Shown here: in pieces, positions 13,576 through 24,800 of the stretch
Numbering within the stretch: the stretch's first letter is position 1
How the letters are laid out: every line of letters begins with the position of its first letter
DNA from: Tanytarsus gracilentus
Lineage: Eukaryota; Arthropoda; Insecta; Diptera; Chironomidae
Direction: 5' to 3'
DNA length: 64,000 nucleotides
NCBI GenBank assembly: GCA_038502055.1
Contig: JAXRKN010000028.1
Span: 558,001-622,000 of the forward strand
Notes under the pieces: generated by a model
Seen by the model: only the letters and a program-made list of their open reading frames with translations
What the model was told of the DNA's origin: nothing
The model's database searches: none
Position numbers and translations under genes: made by a program

Positions 13576-14713
13576 AGAGCTCCGCTTTTTATTTTTTTTT
13601 CTTGTAGCTCACATTTTGCGCGCAGACCACAAATATACGTTGTTACTTATTAAAAAATAAAAAAATTCAATCTAAAGTATAAAGAGAGCGGAGTTCTAAT
13701 AAAATGTTGTGGTTAACCATGATGGACATTCCTCATCAAAAATCATCAACGCCATTCGATTCCCGATCACGAGTTCAACGACATACATGAAGCCATAGTT
13801 CTGAAAAATGGACATTAGTGGCACTCCTGGCCGGCCATGAGTGGTTGACATTCCTCACAAAACGTCTACTGGATGTCACTTCCAGTACTGGATCTCACTT
13901 CCAGCACATGCCATTAGTGACAAATTATACTCTCTAAAAAATTTTGTGCTAAAAAAAATTTTAGTGCTAAAAAAAATTTGTGCTAAAAAAATTTAGTGCT
14001 AAAAAAAATTTGTGCTAAAAAAATTTAGTGCTAAAAAAATTTAGTGCTAAAAAAAATTAGTGCTAAAAAAATTTTGTGCTAAAAAAATTTTGTGCTAAAA
14101 AAATTTTGTGCTAAAAAAAATTTAGTGCTAAAAAATTTAGTGCTAAAAAAATTTTAGTGCCTCAACCTGGATCTCACTTCCAGCACTGGATCTTGGTTCC
14201 GCTGGATCTCACTTCCAGTACTGGATGTTAGTTTGACTGGATCTCACTTCCAGCCGCTGTCATTGCTAACCAATTTTTCTCATTGCAAGAACAATTTTTC
14301 TCTTACTCTCACCACGTAAAAAACACGTGTTTTCGGCATTTTTTGAGGTTTTTTGGACATTGGCAGTGCTTAATGACTGACTTGTCGAAAAAAAAAAGTA
14401 TTGTTGCAAAACTAGAGCACAAAAGGAATCTTTAGCAACAAACCCGATCCAAATCCGTTCGCCCGTTCTCGAGTTACATCGCCAACTAAATTCCCGGATG
14501 TTAAGATGTGGAGATGTATACATGCTCACACCACTTAAATGACTCTACAGCCCGAACGGAGCCACCAATTGAGATGCGGTTTTCGGCAGTAGCTCGGGCT
14601 TTGGCAGGCCCAACTTTTGTACCCAGCAGTTTTTCGATTAAGGCTCGTGGAAGGACAGAATGGACAAAAGAGAGAATTCTTAGAAAACTGAAAACAAAAG
14701 AGAGCGGAGCTCT
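13576..14713. mobile_element. Non-autonomous inverted-repeat element (about 1.14 kb), copy 1
   Basis: The ends are an 11-base inverted repeat, AGAGCTCCGCT at 13576-13586 and AGCGGAGCTCT at 14703-14713. Inside are one copy of the roughly 120-base monomer also found at 17.6, 51 and 61 kb, several CTGGATCTCACTTCCAG-type short repeats, and an AT-rich array with the unit GTGCTAAAAAAATTT. A second inverted-repeat-like motif sits at 13685-13699. I see no transposase, and no clear target-site duplication. The sister copy at 17176-18334 has the same terminal motif and a similar size, which supports a real element family. The superfamily is not clear from the ends. Confidence 0.6.
13936..14162. repeat. 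Short AT-rich tandem array
   Basis: About a dozen or more imperfect copies of a 16-18 base unit of the form GTGCTAAAAAAATTTTA, with variable A and T run lengths. It lies inside the inverted-repeat element at 13576-14713 and is flanked on both sides by copies of CTGGATCTCACTTCCAG. Confidence 0.85.
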
Positions 14714-17175
14714 AAAATTAGATCGAGCTATGAAAAACCCTTATAAAGTGTCAGAATGACGGAAATTTGTATTCAACTATCAGGCCTCTCATTTTGATGA
14801 TGTTCAATTTTGAGTTATGACCATGATGCGATATAATAATATTTTTGGGAATTCGATTAATGAAATTGGAGACAAGTTTTTTTGATAGGTCAAAATTAAA
14901 TTAAATAAAAATTTTGTTACTCTCAAAATTGAAATGTTTGAACAATTAAATTTTACTCAACATTTTTTTGGAGTTAAAATTTAAATAAACTTCTGGAATA
15001 TTTTTAAAACAGTTTTGACACTTAACACACCCACTTAAAAGCTATTTAATAACCTTCAAAGATCGATTCGGGAAATATTTTATGGAACAATTAATATTTA
15101 TGTGTCGCGACTAGTCAAAATTCGTAAAATATTAATTTTCACCTGTTTAAAAGGTAGAGTTTGACAACATACGCAGTTGAGTGTAAACAAGCAAGAGATT
15201 AAATAGTAATTTAACAGACTCATGACACCTTTTAAGTGAGAACGGAGAAAAAATTCCGCAGCTTTAACAAATAAAATAATTTTAGCATTTACGTAAAAAA
15301 ACTACGTGCAATTTGACGTCAATTTCTACCGAAATATAATCAGCAATAAACGCAAGCATTACGATAAATTGAGCGTATGGCAATATTAATCGAAATTTAT
15401 GGATTTGATGAAAATAAATTATTACTAAAAAAATAAATTATTCAAATTAATTTCCTAGTGTTCCACCCCTGCCATAATTTAAAATGTCACTAAAAATTTT
15501 TCGATTCGCATTTCAAAAGCTTTTCAGATGCAAATTATCAAACTGACTCTCTTTACATTAATGATCACTTTGCGACTCTCGAGTGTAAAGCACCCTTTGA
15601 GTGTATTTATGGAAATTCAAAACGAAATGATTAAATTGTAAATCGTCTTATTTTATTTTCTCGCGATTCCATTTAAATATTTTTTTCTCTCTCATCAAAT
15701 CGAAAACAAATTAAAGTTCAATGCGTTGAGTTAAAAGCGACTAATTAACACGAGAGTCATTTAGAATTCAGTGACAGCGTGACGAGAATTGTGTTTGAGT
15801 TAAATGCATCACCCACGCAAATAACGACCCAATGCGGTTTTCTCTCACTTCTTTAATTAATTATTGCAATCCGAGGAAGAGGGACGTGCACATGATCGCA
15901 GCACTCCTTAATGCCACACGAGCGAAAATAAATTTTTATGAAAATCACTGTGATTTTGTCTATTTAACAAAAATCAGCTGTGATGAACTCACTGCCAATT
16001 ATTATAGACATTATAGACTGAAAATACGCTGAGATATTTTTGCAATCTGAATTTATTTCGAGAGAAAAAAATTATGATAATTATCACATTTTTCTCGTCC
16101 ATATTTTGATTTCAAATATTTTTTTTTCACACCCACTTAATTTTGATCTGATTATTGATACAAGTGTGAATTGCTTTGAGAATTTGTGAGATCTCGTGTG
16201 AGTCAGTTTGATTAGCACATTAATCAGTAGGGCATTACTTTGTATTTCTGTTTTATGAATTTTCATTTTATTTATTTAAATTTTAGTTCCTGAAAAATAT
16301 TTTTTAAAAAATTTTCAAATTTAAAATTTCCATCCCTTTTTTGTTATTTACAAATAAAGTCATGTACGTTTAGCTTTAATTTATCGTTTATCTATTAATT
16401 GTCGGATTTTCGATAACACTCAAATGCTTCAATGCAGACAGCGTAAAAAAAATCCACTCGAATAACTTTCAAATTCTCATTTTCTATGGTGCTGTGTATG
16501 AAGTGTTCTGATAACATGAATAAATGCGAATGAGCGAGCAAATAAATTCGACAACTAAATTTTGGTTTTGAAAGGATGTTTGAAATGGAAATTAAATATT
16601 TTTTTTTCGAAGCTTCAATGAATTTTCATGACTATCCTTAACCATTGAGGTTTGGTTGGGAAAAACTCATTTAGTTGAGAAATTTTAGTGAAAAGGCTAA
16701 ATGATGTGAAAATGGAAGTGAATGCTGATTGAAAAGCAATGGTTGGAAACATGAACATAATTTGAAAAAATAAAAATGTAATTTTATTTTAAAGCTAGCA
16801 TTAAAATTATCTCATCAAAAACTTGAAGATTCACAAATTAAACTTAACCTTCATTCTCCTTCAAAACACTTAATTAACTTGACGATGGTTATTGTTTTTC
16901 CTCGCGCCTGTCATTAAAAAAGATTTTCTTTCGTGAGAATTTTTACCCTTTAGAAAGAAAATCATTTGGTGAAAACAACCAGCTGTTGGTGGTATAAATT
17001 GATAATATATGCAGAAATAGATAAGATGCGGTTGTGGGCATGACGGTTAAAGATGAAATTCAATAGTTTGATAAAGTTAGGTTAGGTTCAATACAATAAA
17101 TCGCAAGGGATGCATCTTGATCTTAAAATTATTAAAACTATTTTTATTTTCTAAAAAGTTATAAAAAATTTATTA
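14714..17175. other. Non-coding AT-rich stretch between two repeat elements
   Basis: No supported exon, RNA gene or repeat. Short open frames here lack any protein-like composition. For a transcript starting at 3942 this would be intronic; otherwise it is intergenic. Confidence 0.5.
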
Positions 17176-17360
17176 TAGCTCCGCTATATATTAATTTTGG
17201 ATTTTTCCAAAACCAGTTTTTGGCCCCTAGTGCCAAGACATTACATTGTGCAATATCAAAACATAAGCTCAAATGATAGGTCTAGTCAAACCCTACAAAC
17301 TGGCGAAAACAGATTTGAAATCGGTTGCTTCTACGAGGAGTTAGAGCCATTTAAGTCATC

Positions 17361-17419
17361 TTACTTTCTTACTTTCTCACTTTCTCACTTTCTCACTTTC
17401 TCACTTTCTCACTTTCTTA
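17361..17419. repeat. (ACTTTCTC)n microsatellite
   Basis: Six to seven near-perfect copies of an eight-base pyrimidine-rich unit inside the repeat element at 17176-18334. Confidence 0.9.
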
Positions 17420-17574
17420 CGATCTTAGTGAACGCCATATCTCAAGAACGGCTTGTTGGATTTGATTCGGGTTTGTGGCTAAAGTTCGGGTTTTGGTTCT
17501 AGTTGTGCAAGAAGTATTTAGTTTTGAGGTATGACCCTTCAAGGACCGTCCCTGAGTGCAAAAATGTCCATTTT

Positions 17575-18310
17575 TTCAGAACTATGGCTTCATGGGTATC
17601 GTTGAACTCGTCATTGCATCAGGAATCGATTGACATTGATTATTTTTGAAGAGTGTCCATCATGGACGGCCAGGAGTGCCACTAATGTCCATTTTTCAGA
17701 ACTATGGCTTCATGGGTATCGTTGAACTCGTAATTGCATCAGGAATCGATTGACATTGACGATTTTTGAGGAATGTCCATCATAGTCGGCCAGGAGTGCC
17801 ACTAATGTCCATTTTTTAGAACTATGGCTTCATGTATGTCGTTGAACTCGTCATTGCATCAGAAATCGATTGACATTGACGATTTTTGAGGAGTGTCCAT
17901 CATGGTCGGCCACGAGTGCCACTAATATCCATTTTTTCAGAACTATGGCTTCATGTATGTCGTTGAACTCGTGATTGCATCGGGAATCGAGTGAAATTGA
18001 AGATTTTTGAGGAATGTCGATCATGGTCGGCCAGGAGTGCCACTAATGTCCATTTTTCAGAACTATGGCTTCATGTATGTCGTTGAATTCGTCATTGCAT
18101 CAGGAATCGATTGGCATTGACGATTTTTGAGAAATGTCCATCATGGCCGACCAGGAGTGCCACTAATGTGCATTTTTCAGAACTATGGCTTGATGTATGT
18201 CGTTGAACTCGTCATTGCATCAGGAATTGATTGACACTGACGATTTTTGAGGAATGTCCATCATGGTCGGCCACGAGTGCCACTAATGTCCATTTTTCAG
18301 AACTATGGGG
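17575..18310. repeat. Tandem array of a 120-base monomer
   Basis: The landmark CAGAACTATGGCTTCATG recurs near 17578, 17697, 17817, 17938, 18058, 18178 and 18298, giving steps of 119-121 bases. Divergence between units is modest. Reverse-complemented, the unit matches the 129-base repeats at 51 and 61 kb. Confidence 0.92.
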
Positions 18311-18334
18311 TACTAATCTAAGACAGCGGAGCTA

Positions 18335-18824
18335 TTGGAAATGGCAACGCCGTTTGCAGACCCATCTTGTTTTAAAATCGTTATTAAAATTTAAAAAAAC
18401 TACAAAATAAATTCTAAAATTCAATCTCTCCACACCTTGGATTATTTTCGCTATTTTTATCGCAATGTTATTCGACGATATATTTAATTCCACATAATAA
18501 ATAACAATTGCCGATAATAAAAATAGTATAATTTTCTCAAATTGTTTACCTATTTAGCAGTGAAAGTGATACAAAAAAGTAAATTCAACCTTTTTTGCGA
18601 TAAATAAAACTAAACGCAGAAAATACACGAAATTCAGTAGTGAAATGATCATCGAATTGGTGAGCCGCAAAAAAAACGATGAACCTTGAGTGAGAGGAAA
18701 AAAAAGAGTTTTGTGAAAATGTGGCGCTAATTCAGTGTGTGTTATAAGAAGAGCAAATAGAAAAGAATTCAGGAAGAAAAAGAAGAAGGTGTGAAAACGG
18801 AAATTTTAATTAATTTCGAGCGCA
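18335..18824 (+). promoter_or_regulatory. Putative promoter and leader of receptor cyclase exon set B
   Basis: The 490 bases between the repeat element and the ATG at 18825. The distal part is AT-rich; the proximal 200 bases are purine-rich (GAGGAAAAAAAAGAG, GGAAGAAAAAGAAGAAGG) as in many insect 5' leaders. No TATA box or initiator could be placed with confidence. Confidence 0.35.
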
Positions 18825-21800
18825 ATGGCGCAATCAAGACTAATTTTCTTCACGCTCCTTGTGGTCTTAAATTTTTATTCGACTAAATGCGATGATGATT
18901 CTATCGAGACGAGCACACTTAAAGCCATCATATCGAGTACAAATCGAACGGCTGGCGGTGGCATTACTGACTTCGTGTCAGTCCGTAGTGAGCAGCAATT
19001 TATGGCATGTATGCACAAAAAATGTCCTTTGGAACGATTTTATTCGATAAAAAGGAATGACACGTTGTCCAGTGAGGGCTATAAAATTCATCTCGCATTG
19101 TTGTTGCCCTCACTGCCGCCGCCCGATCAAGAAAATACGCAGACAACTTTATCAACAATTCTGCCCGTCATTGAACTCGCAATTCAGCAAATTGAAGAGG
19201 AAAAACTTCTCAATGGAATCGAACTTTTAATTCATCCGCGCGACACAAAATGTTCGTCTTCATTCGGTCCAATTGAAGCCTTCGAATTGCACAAACAAGG
19301 CGAAGCTGACGTATTTCTTGGACCAATATGTGATTACGTGCTTGCACCTGTTGCACGATATGCTGCCGTTTGGGAGACAAGTGTAATATCAACAGGTGGA
19401 TTAGCGAGTGCATTCAATCATAAAGTGAGTCAATGTTAGATTCGAGTGATTAAATTTAAAAATGATTTGTGTGGGAGAAAATTCATTCGCAAGGTCAGAA
19501 AGAATTTTTCGACATCTGAATTTCTTTGACGACAAGTCGATGTTCTTTTGTCACACGCGCATATTTTATATCTTTAAGTTTTTGGCACGAATGAGGGAAA
19601 ACTCTTAATAATCGCATCAAACACGTTTTATTTTAGTAAATTTTCCTTTGCTCTCAGCTGTTTCTGTGCGGTTGGAATTTCAATTTTTTTTCTATTTTAT
19701 TTTCGTAGAATTACGTGACGTCATAAATGTGATGTGAGCGTGACTTATTCAAAGAAGTTTTTTATTCAATTTAATTTTTTATGTCAATTAATTTTCATTT
19801 GATTTTCTAAAAAATATTAAAGCTAAGAATTAATTAATTTTCCACATTAAGAGCAAAAACTATTTAATAATTTCTTGACCAAAAATAAAAGTAATTCCAA
19901 CAAAATCCTGCCGGCTGTTCCTCGATTCAGAGTAAACTTAGATTACTTTCTTTTTTCCGCTCGATACCAGATTTCGCTTTATTAAATTATCTTGTGGGGT
20001 GGAAAAATATGAAAACATCACGCTCGATAGAAAATATCGGCATGAGTGGGTATCGGCGATTTCAAAAGCTTTTATAACTCGAGCCAAGTGTCGAATAAGA
20101 TTTTTTTGATATTTCACTAAAGTGGAATTTTTTTGATTCATTTGAGAGAAGTGAAATGACCAGCTCGAAATAAGTGATGTTGAAAAATAAGGAAATTAAG
20201 AAAAAATAATTGTCAAAAACTGCTGATAGAAAAATAATTTTTATAGGGTATCAAAAACCAGAAATTTTCAGCTCCACAATAACAAAAAATAATCGCAAAA
20301 TTCCATGAAAAAGTGCGCAAATCCCTGATAAAAAAAATTGTGTTAGAGGCGAAAATAAAGTAAACAAAATCGAGCAGTGAATTCCTGCTAAAAAAGTACC
20401 AAAAATATATTTTTGCCTAAATTGCATTTTCTCCACCGAATTCCGGATGTTTTGGTTTTCATAGTCAATGAAATTTAATTTAATATTCCTCGATGAATTT
20501 TCCGACGTTTATTTTCTCTCTAGTTAAGCTGTGTCACAAGTTACAAAGTCAAGTTTAATTTTCTCACAAGCAATTTTTCAAATGTGCTTCCATTTTTTAC
20601 GATAATTTCTTTTAATTAAATCTAATTGGCTTTTAAACTTTTATACCCGCTCGTTGACTTGAAAATAATGAGATAACATCTAGCAAGGAGCTCATCAACA
20701 GCACTTTTGACACTCGACTTAATTCTTAAACGTTTCATCAATTTCTTTTGGAATTTAAAATTATTAAAAGTTATTAAATTTTGACGTTTCTCGCACAAAT
20801 CATTTATAATAATAAATTCACAATATTTTTAAATTAAAATCATTAATTTAGCAACAATTTGCGACAATGACAAGAATGTTGAGCTACAGCGAGATGACTA
20901 AAGCGGTAACAAAAATCGTCAGCAACTTTAAATGGGAAATTTTTGGATTTTTCTTCCACACTTATACGGATCAAACTAAAGGCTACAGCTCGTGCCATCA
21001 CATCCTCGCACCAATCCATAAATCACACAACAATGGAAGCAACTATCGAGAAACCTTCGACAATGACTTCAAGTATGAAGATCTAATATTGAAGCTTGGC
21101 AATTTGAAGGAAAAGTCAAGAAGTAAGTTTGAGGGTTAAAATTTAATTTGCAACTTTTTATGTCTCAGTCGAAGAGAGCAAAGAACTCTTAATTAATTAA
21201 TTTATTTCTCATGCATAATTTATTCGCTACTCTCGTCTTAATGCGCTCTTGTAATGATTATGATTAACTAAACATTTTTAAGAATAAAGCAAAAAATAAA
21301 ATTCGATATGTCTCTGCAGGAATCGAACCTGGCACCCGATATCGCGTCGGATTGCACTACCACTTGCTACGGAGATCTATACGAGATTCTTTGCAAATTG
21401 CAATTTTAAGTTGACAATTGCATGCTTCCTGCTTATTCTTGAAGATTCGGACTCTATATCTATTTGTTATTTCGGTTTTATTATTAAGTTTGTACTTGAA
21501 GGGATTGTGCGGTAATTTTGTCAATGAAAGTGAATTAACGAAAAAAATATAAATCTTTCATTCTAAAATTGCCGCACCTCCCTGCTCAACAAAAAGCTCT
21601 CGAGTCTCACTCGAGACTTCATTCAGCAACAGATAAAAATTCTCACGTAAATCTCTTCAATTCTATTTTCTCAGTCATAATAATGTGTGCGAATCCTCAC
21701 ACAATTCGTGAGATCATGATTGCCGCCGAGGAGCTCAACATGATTGACAGCGGTGAATATGTTTTCTTCAATATTGAAATATTCGGCAGCATTAAAAAGG

Positions 21801-24800
21801 ATCCACGTCCTTGGATGGAAGTGAAGGAATCGGACGAGCGAAATGAAAAGGCAAAAAAAGCCTACCAGGCACTGCTCACAATTACAACTCGTAAGCCCGA
21901 CAACGAACAGTACCAGAAGTTTTCCGATGACGTCAAGCTTTTGGCGAAAGAGAAATACAACTATACGTTCGAAGAGAACGAACAAATAAGTCAATTTGTG
22001 TCGGCATTTCACGACGCCGTGCTGCTTTTTGCGAACGCACTAAACGAAAGCATCAGCATGGATGGAGAAAATGCCCTCGTGAAGCCGCTCAATGGCACGA
22101 GACTCACGACACTGATGTGGGGTCGCGAATTCAAGGGCATTACGGGAACTGTCTCGATTGACGAAAATGGTGATCGACTATCGGATTATTCACTTTTGGA
22201 CATGAATCCAATCACTTATCAATTCGAAATTGTGGCAAATTATTTTCATAAAGACGGCTTAAAATTCATGGAGGGAAAAACAATTCATTGGGCTGGTGGT
22301 CGTTCAGAAGCGCCCGCTGATAAACCGAAATGTGGCTTCGACGGCAGTTTATGTCCACCTGAAGATTCATCAACCATGTTTGCGATGCTCTCGCTTGTGC
22401 TTGGCCTCGTTGTTATCGTTATGACAATTGTGTCGCTCATAACTTACCGTCACTATCGATTGGAGGCTGAAATAAGCTCAATGACCTGGAGAATCACATG
22501 GAATGAAGTTATTCCGATGCCGACAGCAAATCAAATAAGAAATAGCATCCACTCGAGAGCGGGTTCACAAATTGTAAGTTTAATAATTTATGTGACTTCA
22601 ATAAATTAAAAATCAATTTTCAGTCAGTTTATTCCGACGACCTGGATCGACAAATTTTTATTCCCATCGGATCGTACAAAGGAAATACTTGCGCAATAAA
22701 GAAAATTAATGTGCCGATAAATCTTAATCGGGCATTAATGATGGAACTCAAGGCAATGAAGGACATGCAGCATGATCATCTCGTTAGATTTTATGGCGCG
22801 GTCATTGAAAGTGTACCGTGTCTCCTCACAGAATACTGTCCAAAAGGATCTCTCCAAGACATCCTCGAGAATCACGAAATTAATCTCGACATGATGTTCA
22901 AATTGTCGCTCATGCACGATATTGTGAAAGTGAGTCGTCAATAAAAAAACAATTTAAAATCGCTTTTTTATCATCTCTTCTCTCTTTTTTTTCAGGGCAT
23001 GCATTTTCTGCATACGACCTCAATCCACTCACACGGTCAGTTGAAATCATCAAATTGCGTTGTTGACTCGCGATTTGTGTGCAAAATTACAGACTATGGC
23101 TTGCATGAGTTGCGAAAGCCGGCAGTCGATGAAGTCGAGACGAAAGATAGTCATGAATTTTGGAAAAGTGAGTTTCAATTTTTAAAAATTTCGAAACCGT
23201 TAAAAATTATTTTTATTTTCCTAGAATACCTATGGACAGCTCCGGAGCTTCTGAGAACGCTAAATTGCCCCGACAAAGGCACCCAAAAAGGCGATGTCTA
23301 CAGCTTCGGAATAATAATTCAAGAAATTTGTTGCCGACAGGGTGTTTTTTATTTAGGCAATCGATGTGTCGAGAAAGAGCCTCGAGGTGAGTTCTATGAA
23401 TTTTTTCGATAGTAATCGACACACTCAATGTCACGTTTCGCAAATATTCGGAAGGTGTTGAATGGAAAGCAACAAATTTCCCGACTAGGATGGAATTTTT
23501 CTTCTGCAAGTTGTTCAATATCAACTCGAGAGCTTTCTTCGAGGTCAATTAACCAATCGCCTCGGGGTTTTATAAATCCTCTCGGTCTTTCGGGTCGAGA
23601 TTTAAAAAGAGTTGTCCAATCCGATGTTGTTGGCCGATCAAATCTTAAAACACAAATGCAGTTTGAAATTAATTCTAGACAATTTCTGCAACGATTCAAG
23701 TGCAGTCGCGAGGATGTCAGAGCTCTCTTTGTTCGATACCCTCGAGATGTTTTTTGTCTTAGATGATTCAGTCCATCTTTATGACGAGTGCCATAGGTCG
23801 TACTGCGATAATAAAAGTCAACGGCATCGAGATGGTGATGACTTTTTCTACTCAAATCCGGTTGATGGACAACATAGCGTGTTCCCCTCTCGTTGGATCT
23901 TTCACGTGATTTTGGACGTTGAACGATGCGACGAATTGAGTGACTTTTCTGTGTGCCACCTTGTTGAGGATTAATTTTATATCTTAGCGTTATGTCGTAT
24001 GAAGAGCGACGATTATGTTCTTGTTGTTGTTGATTTTGGGGTTGCCTAGGTCGATGATGATGAATTCTTCTATCGATCTTAACTACATTCCGACCGCTCC
24101 TCGAGGTGTCTTTTTCTTCATCTTTTTTACTCCCACCTGAACAGCCACTCGGTCCTGGCTCGGGTTCATCGCTTGGCATTTCTTTACTAGAAATTTAGAT
24201 TTCATTTTTTTAACTAACGCATGGCTAACTTTAATTTATTTTAATTCTCACAGAAATAATTCAATTGGTCACTAATTGTCCAATCTACCCGAACGATCCC
24301 TTCCGGCCGATTATCGATGAGGGACGTGACTCGTGTTGTGATGTAAATAGCTTAATGGTTAAATGCTGGGCTGAGGATCCGTTTGATAGACCAGATTTTA
24401 GTCAAATTAAATCTATGATTAGGAAAATTAATAAGTATGAAATTAATTAGTAGCTTTAATTAGCAAATTTCTTAGGAATTATTTTTTTACTCGCCCACAG
24501 AGAAAACGAATCTGGAAATATTTTAGATAATTTATTAAAAAGAATGGAGCATTATGCTCAGAATCTTGAGTCATTGGTCGATGAGAGGACGCGAGATTAT
24601 TTGGAAGAGAAAAAAAAGTGCGAGGAATTGCTCTATCAGCTTCTGCCAAAATCAATTGCTAGTCAACTCATCGAAGGCCAACCTGTGATTGCTGAAATGT
24701 ATGATGCCGTCACGATTTACTTCTCCGATATTGTCGGTAAGATATTTTTTTGTGTATCTTTGGCAATTGACTTCTTTGAAAAAAGAATAAATTGAGGATT

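Larger units (their letters stand above)
17176..18334. mobile_element. Non-autonomous inverted-repeat element (about 1.16 kb), copy 2
   Basis: Bounded by TAGCTCCGCT at 17176-17185 and AGCGGAGCTA at 18325-18334, the same core motif that bounds the element at 13576-14713. The outer TA at each end could be a TA target duplication, but this was not seen in copy 1. The interior holds an eight-base microsatellite (ACTTTCTC, 17361-17419) and seven tandem units of about 120 bases at roughly 17575-18310, in the opposite orientation to the monomer in copy 1. No transposase frame is present. It ends about 490 bases upstream of the receptor cyclase start at 18825, so it could influence that promoter. Confidence 0.6.

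Noticed and set aside
14508..14759. 83-codon frame inside the inverted-repeat element
   Set aside because: No transposase motif, short, and crosses the element boundary.
17575..18310. CRISPR-like array
   Set aside because: Units of 120 bases are repeated throughout with no unique spacers, and the genome is eukaryotic.
23428..23974. Plus-strand frames inside the receptor cyclase intron
   Set aside because: They are shadows of the longer antisense frame at 23394-24179, with worse composition, and lie between a good donor and acceptor.
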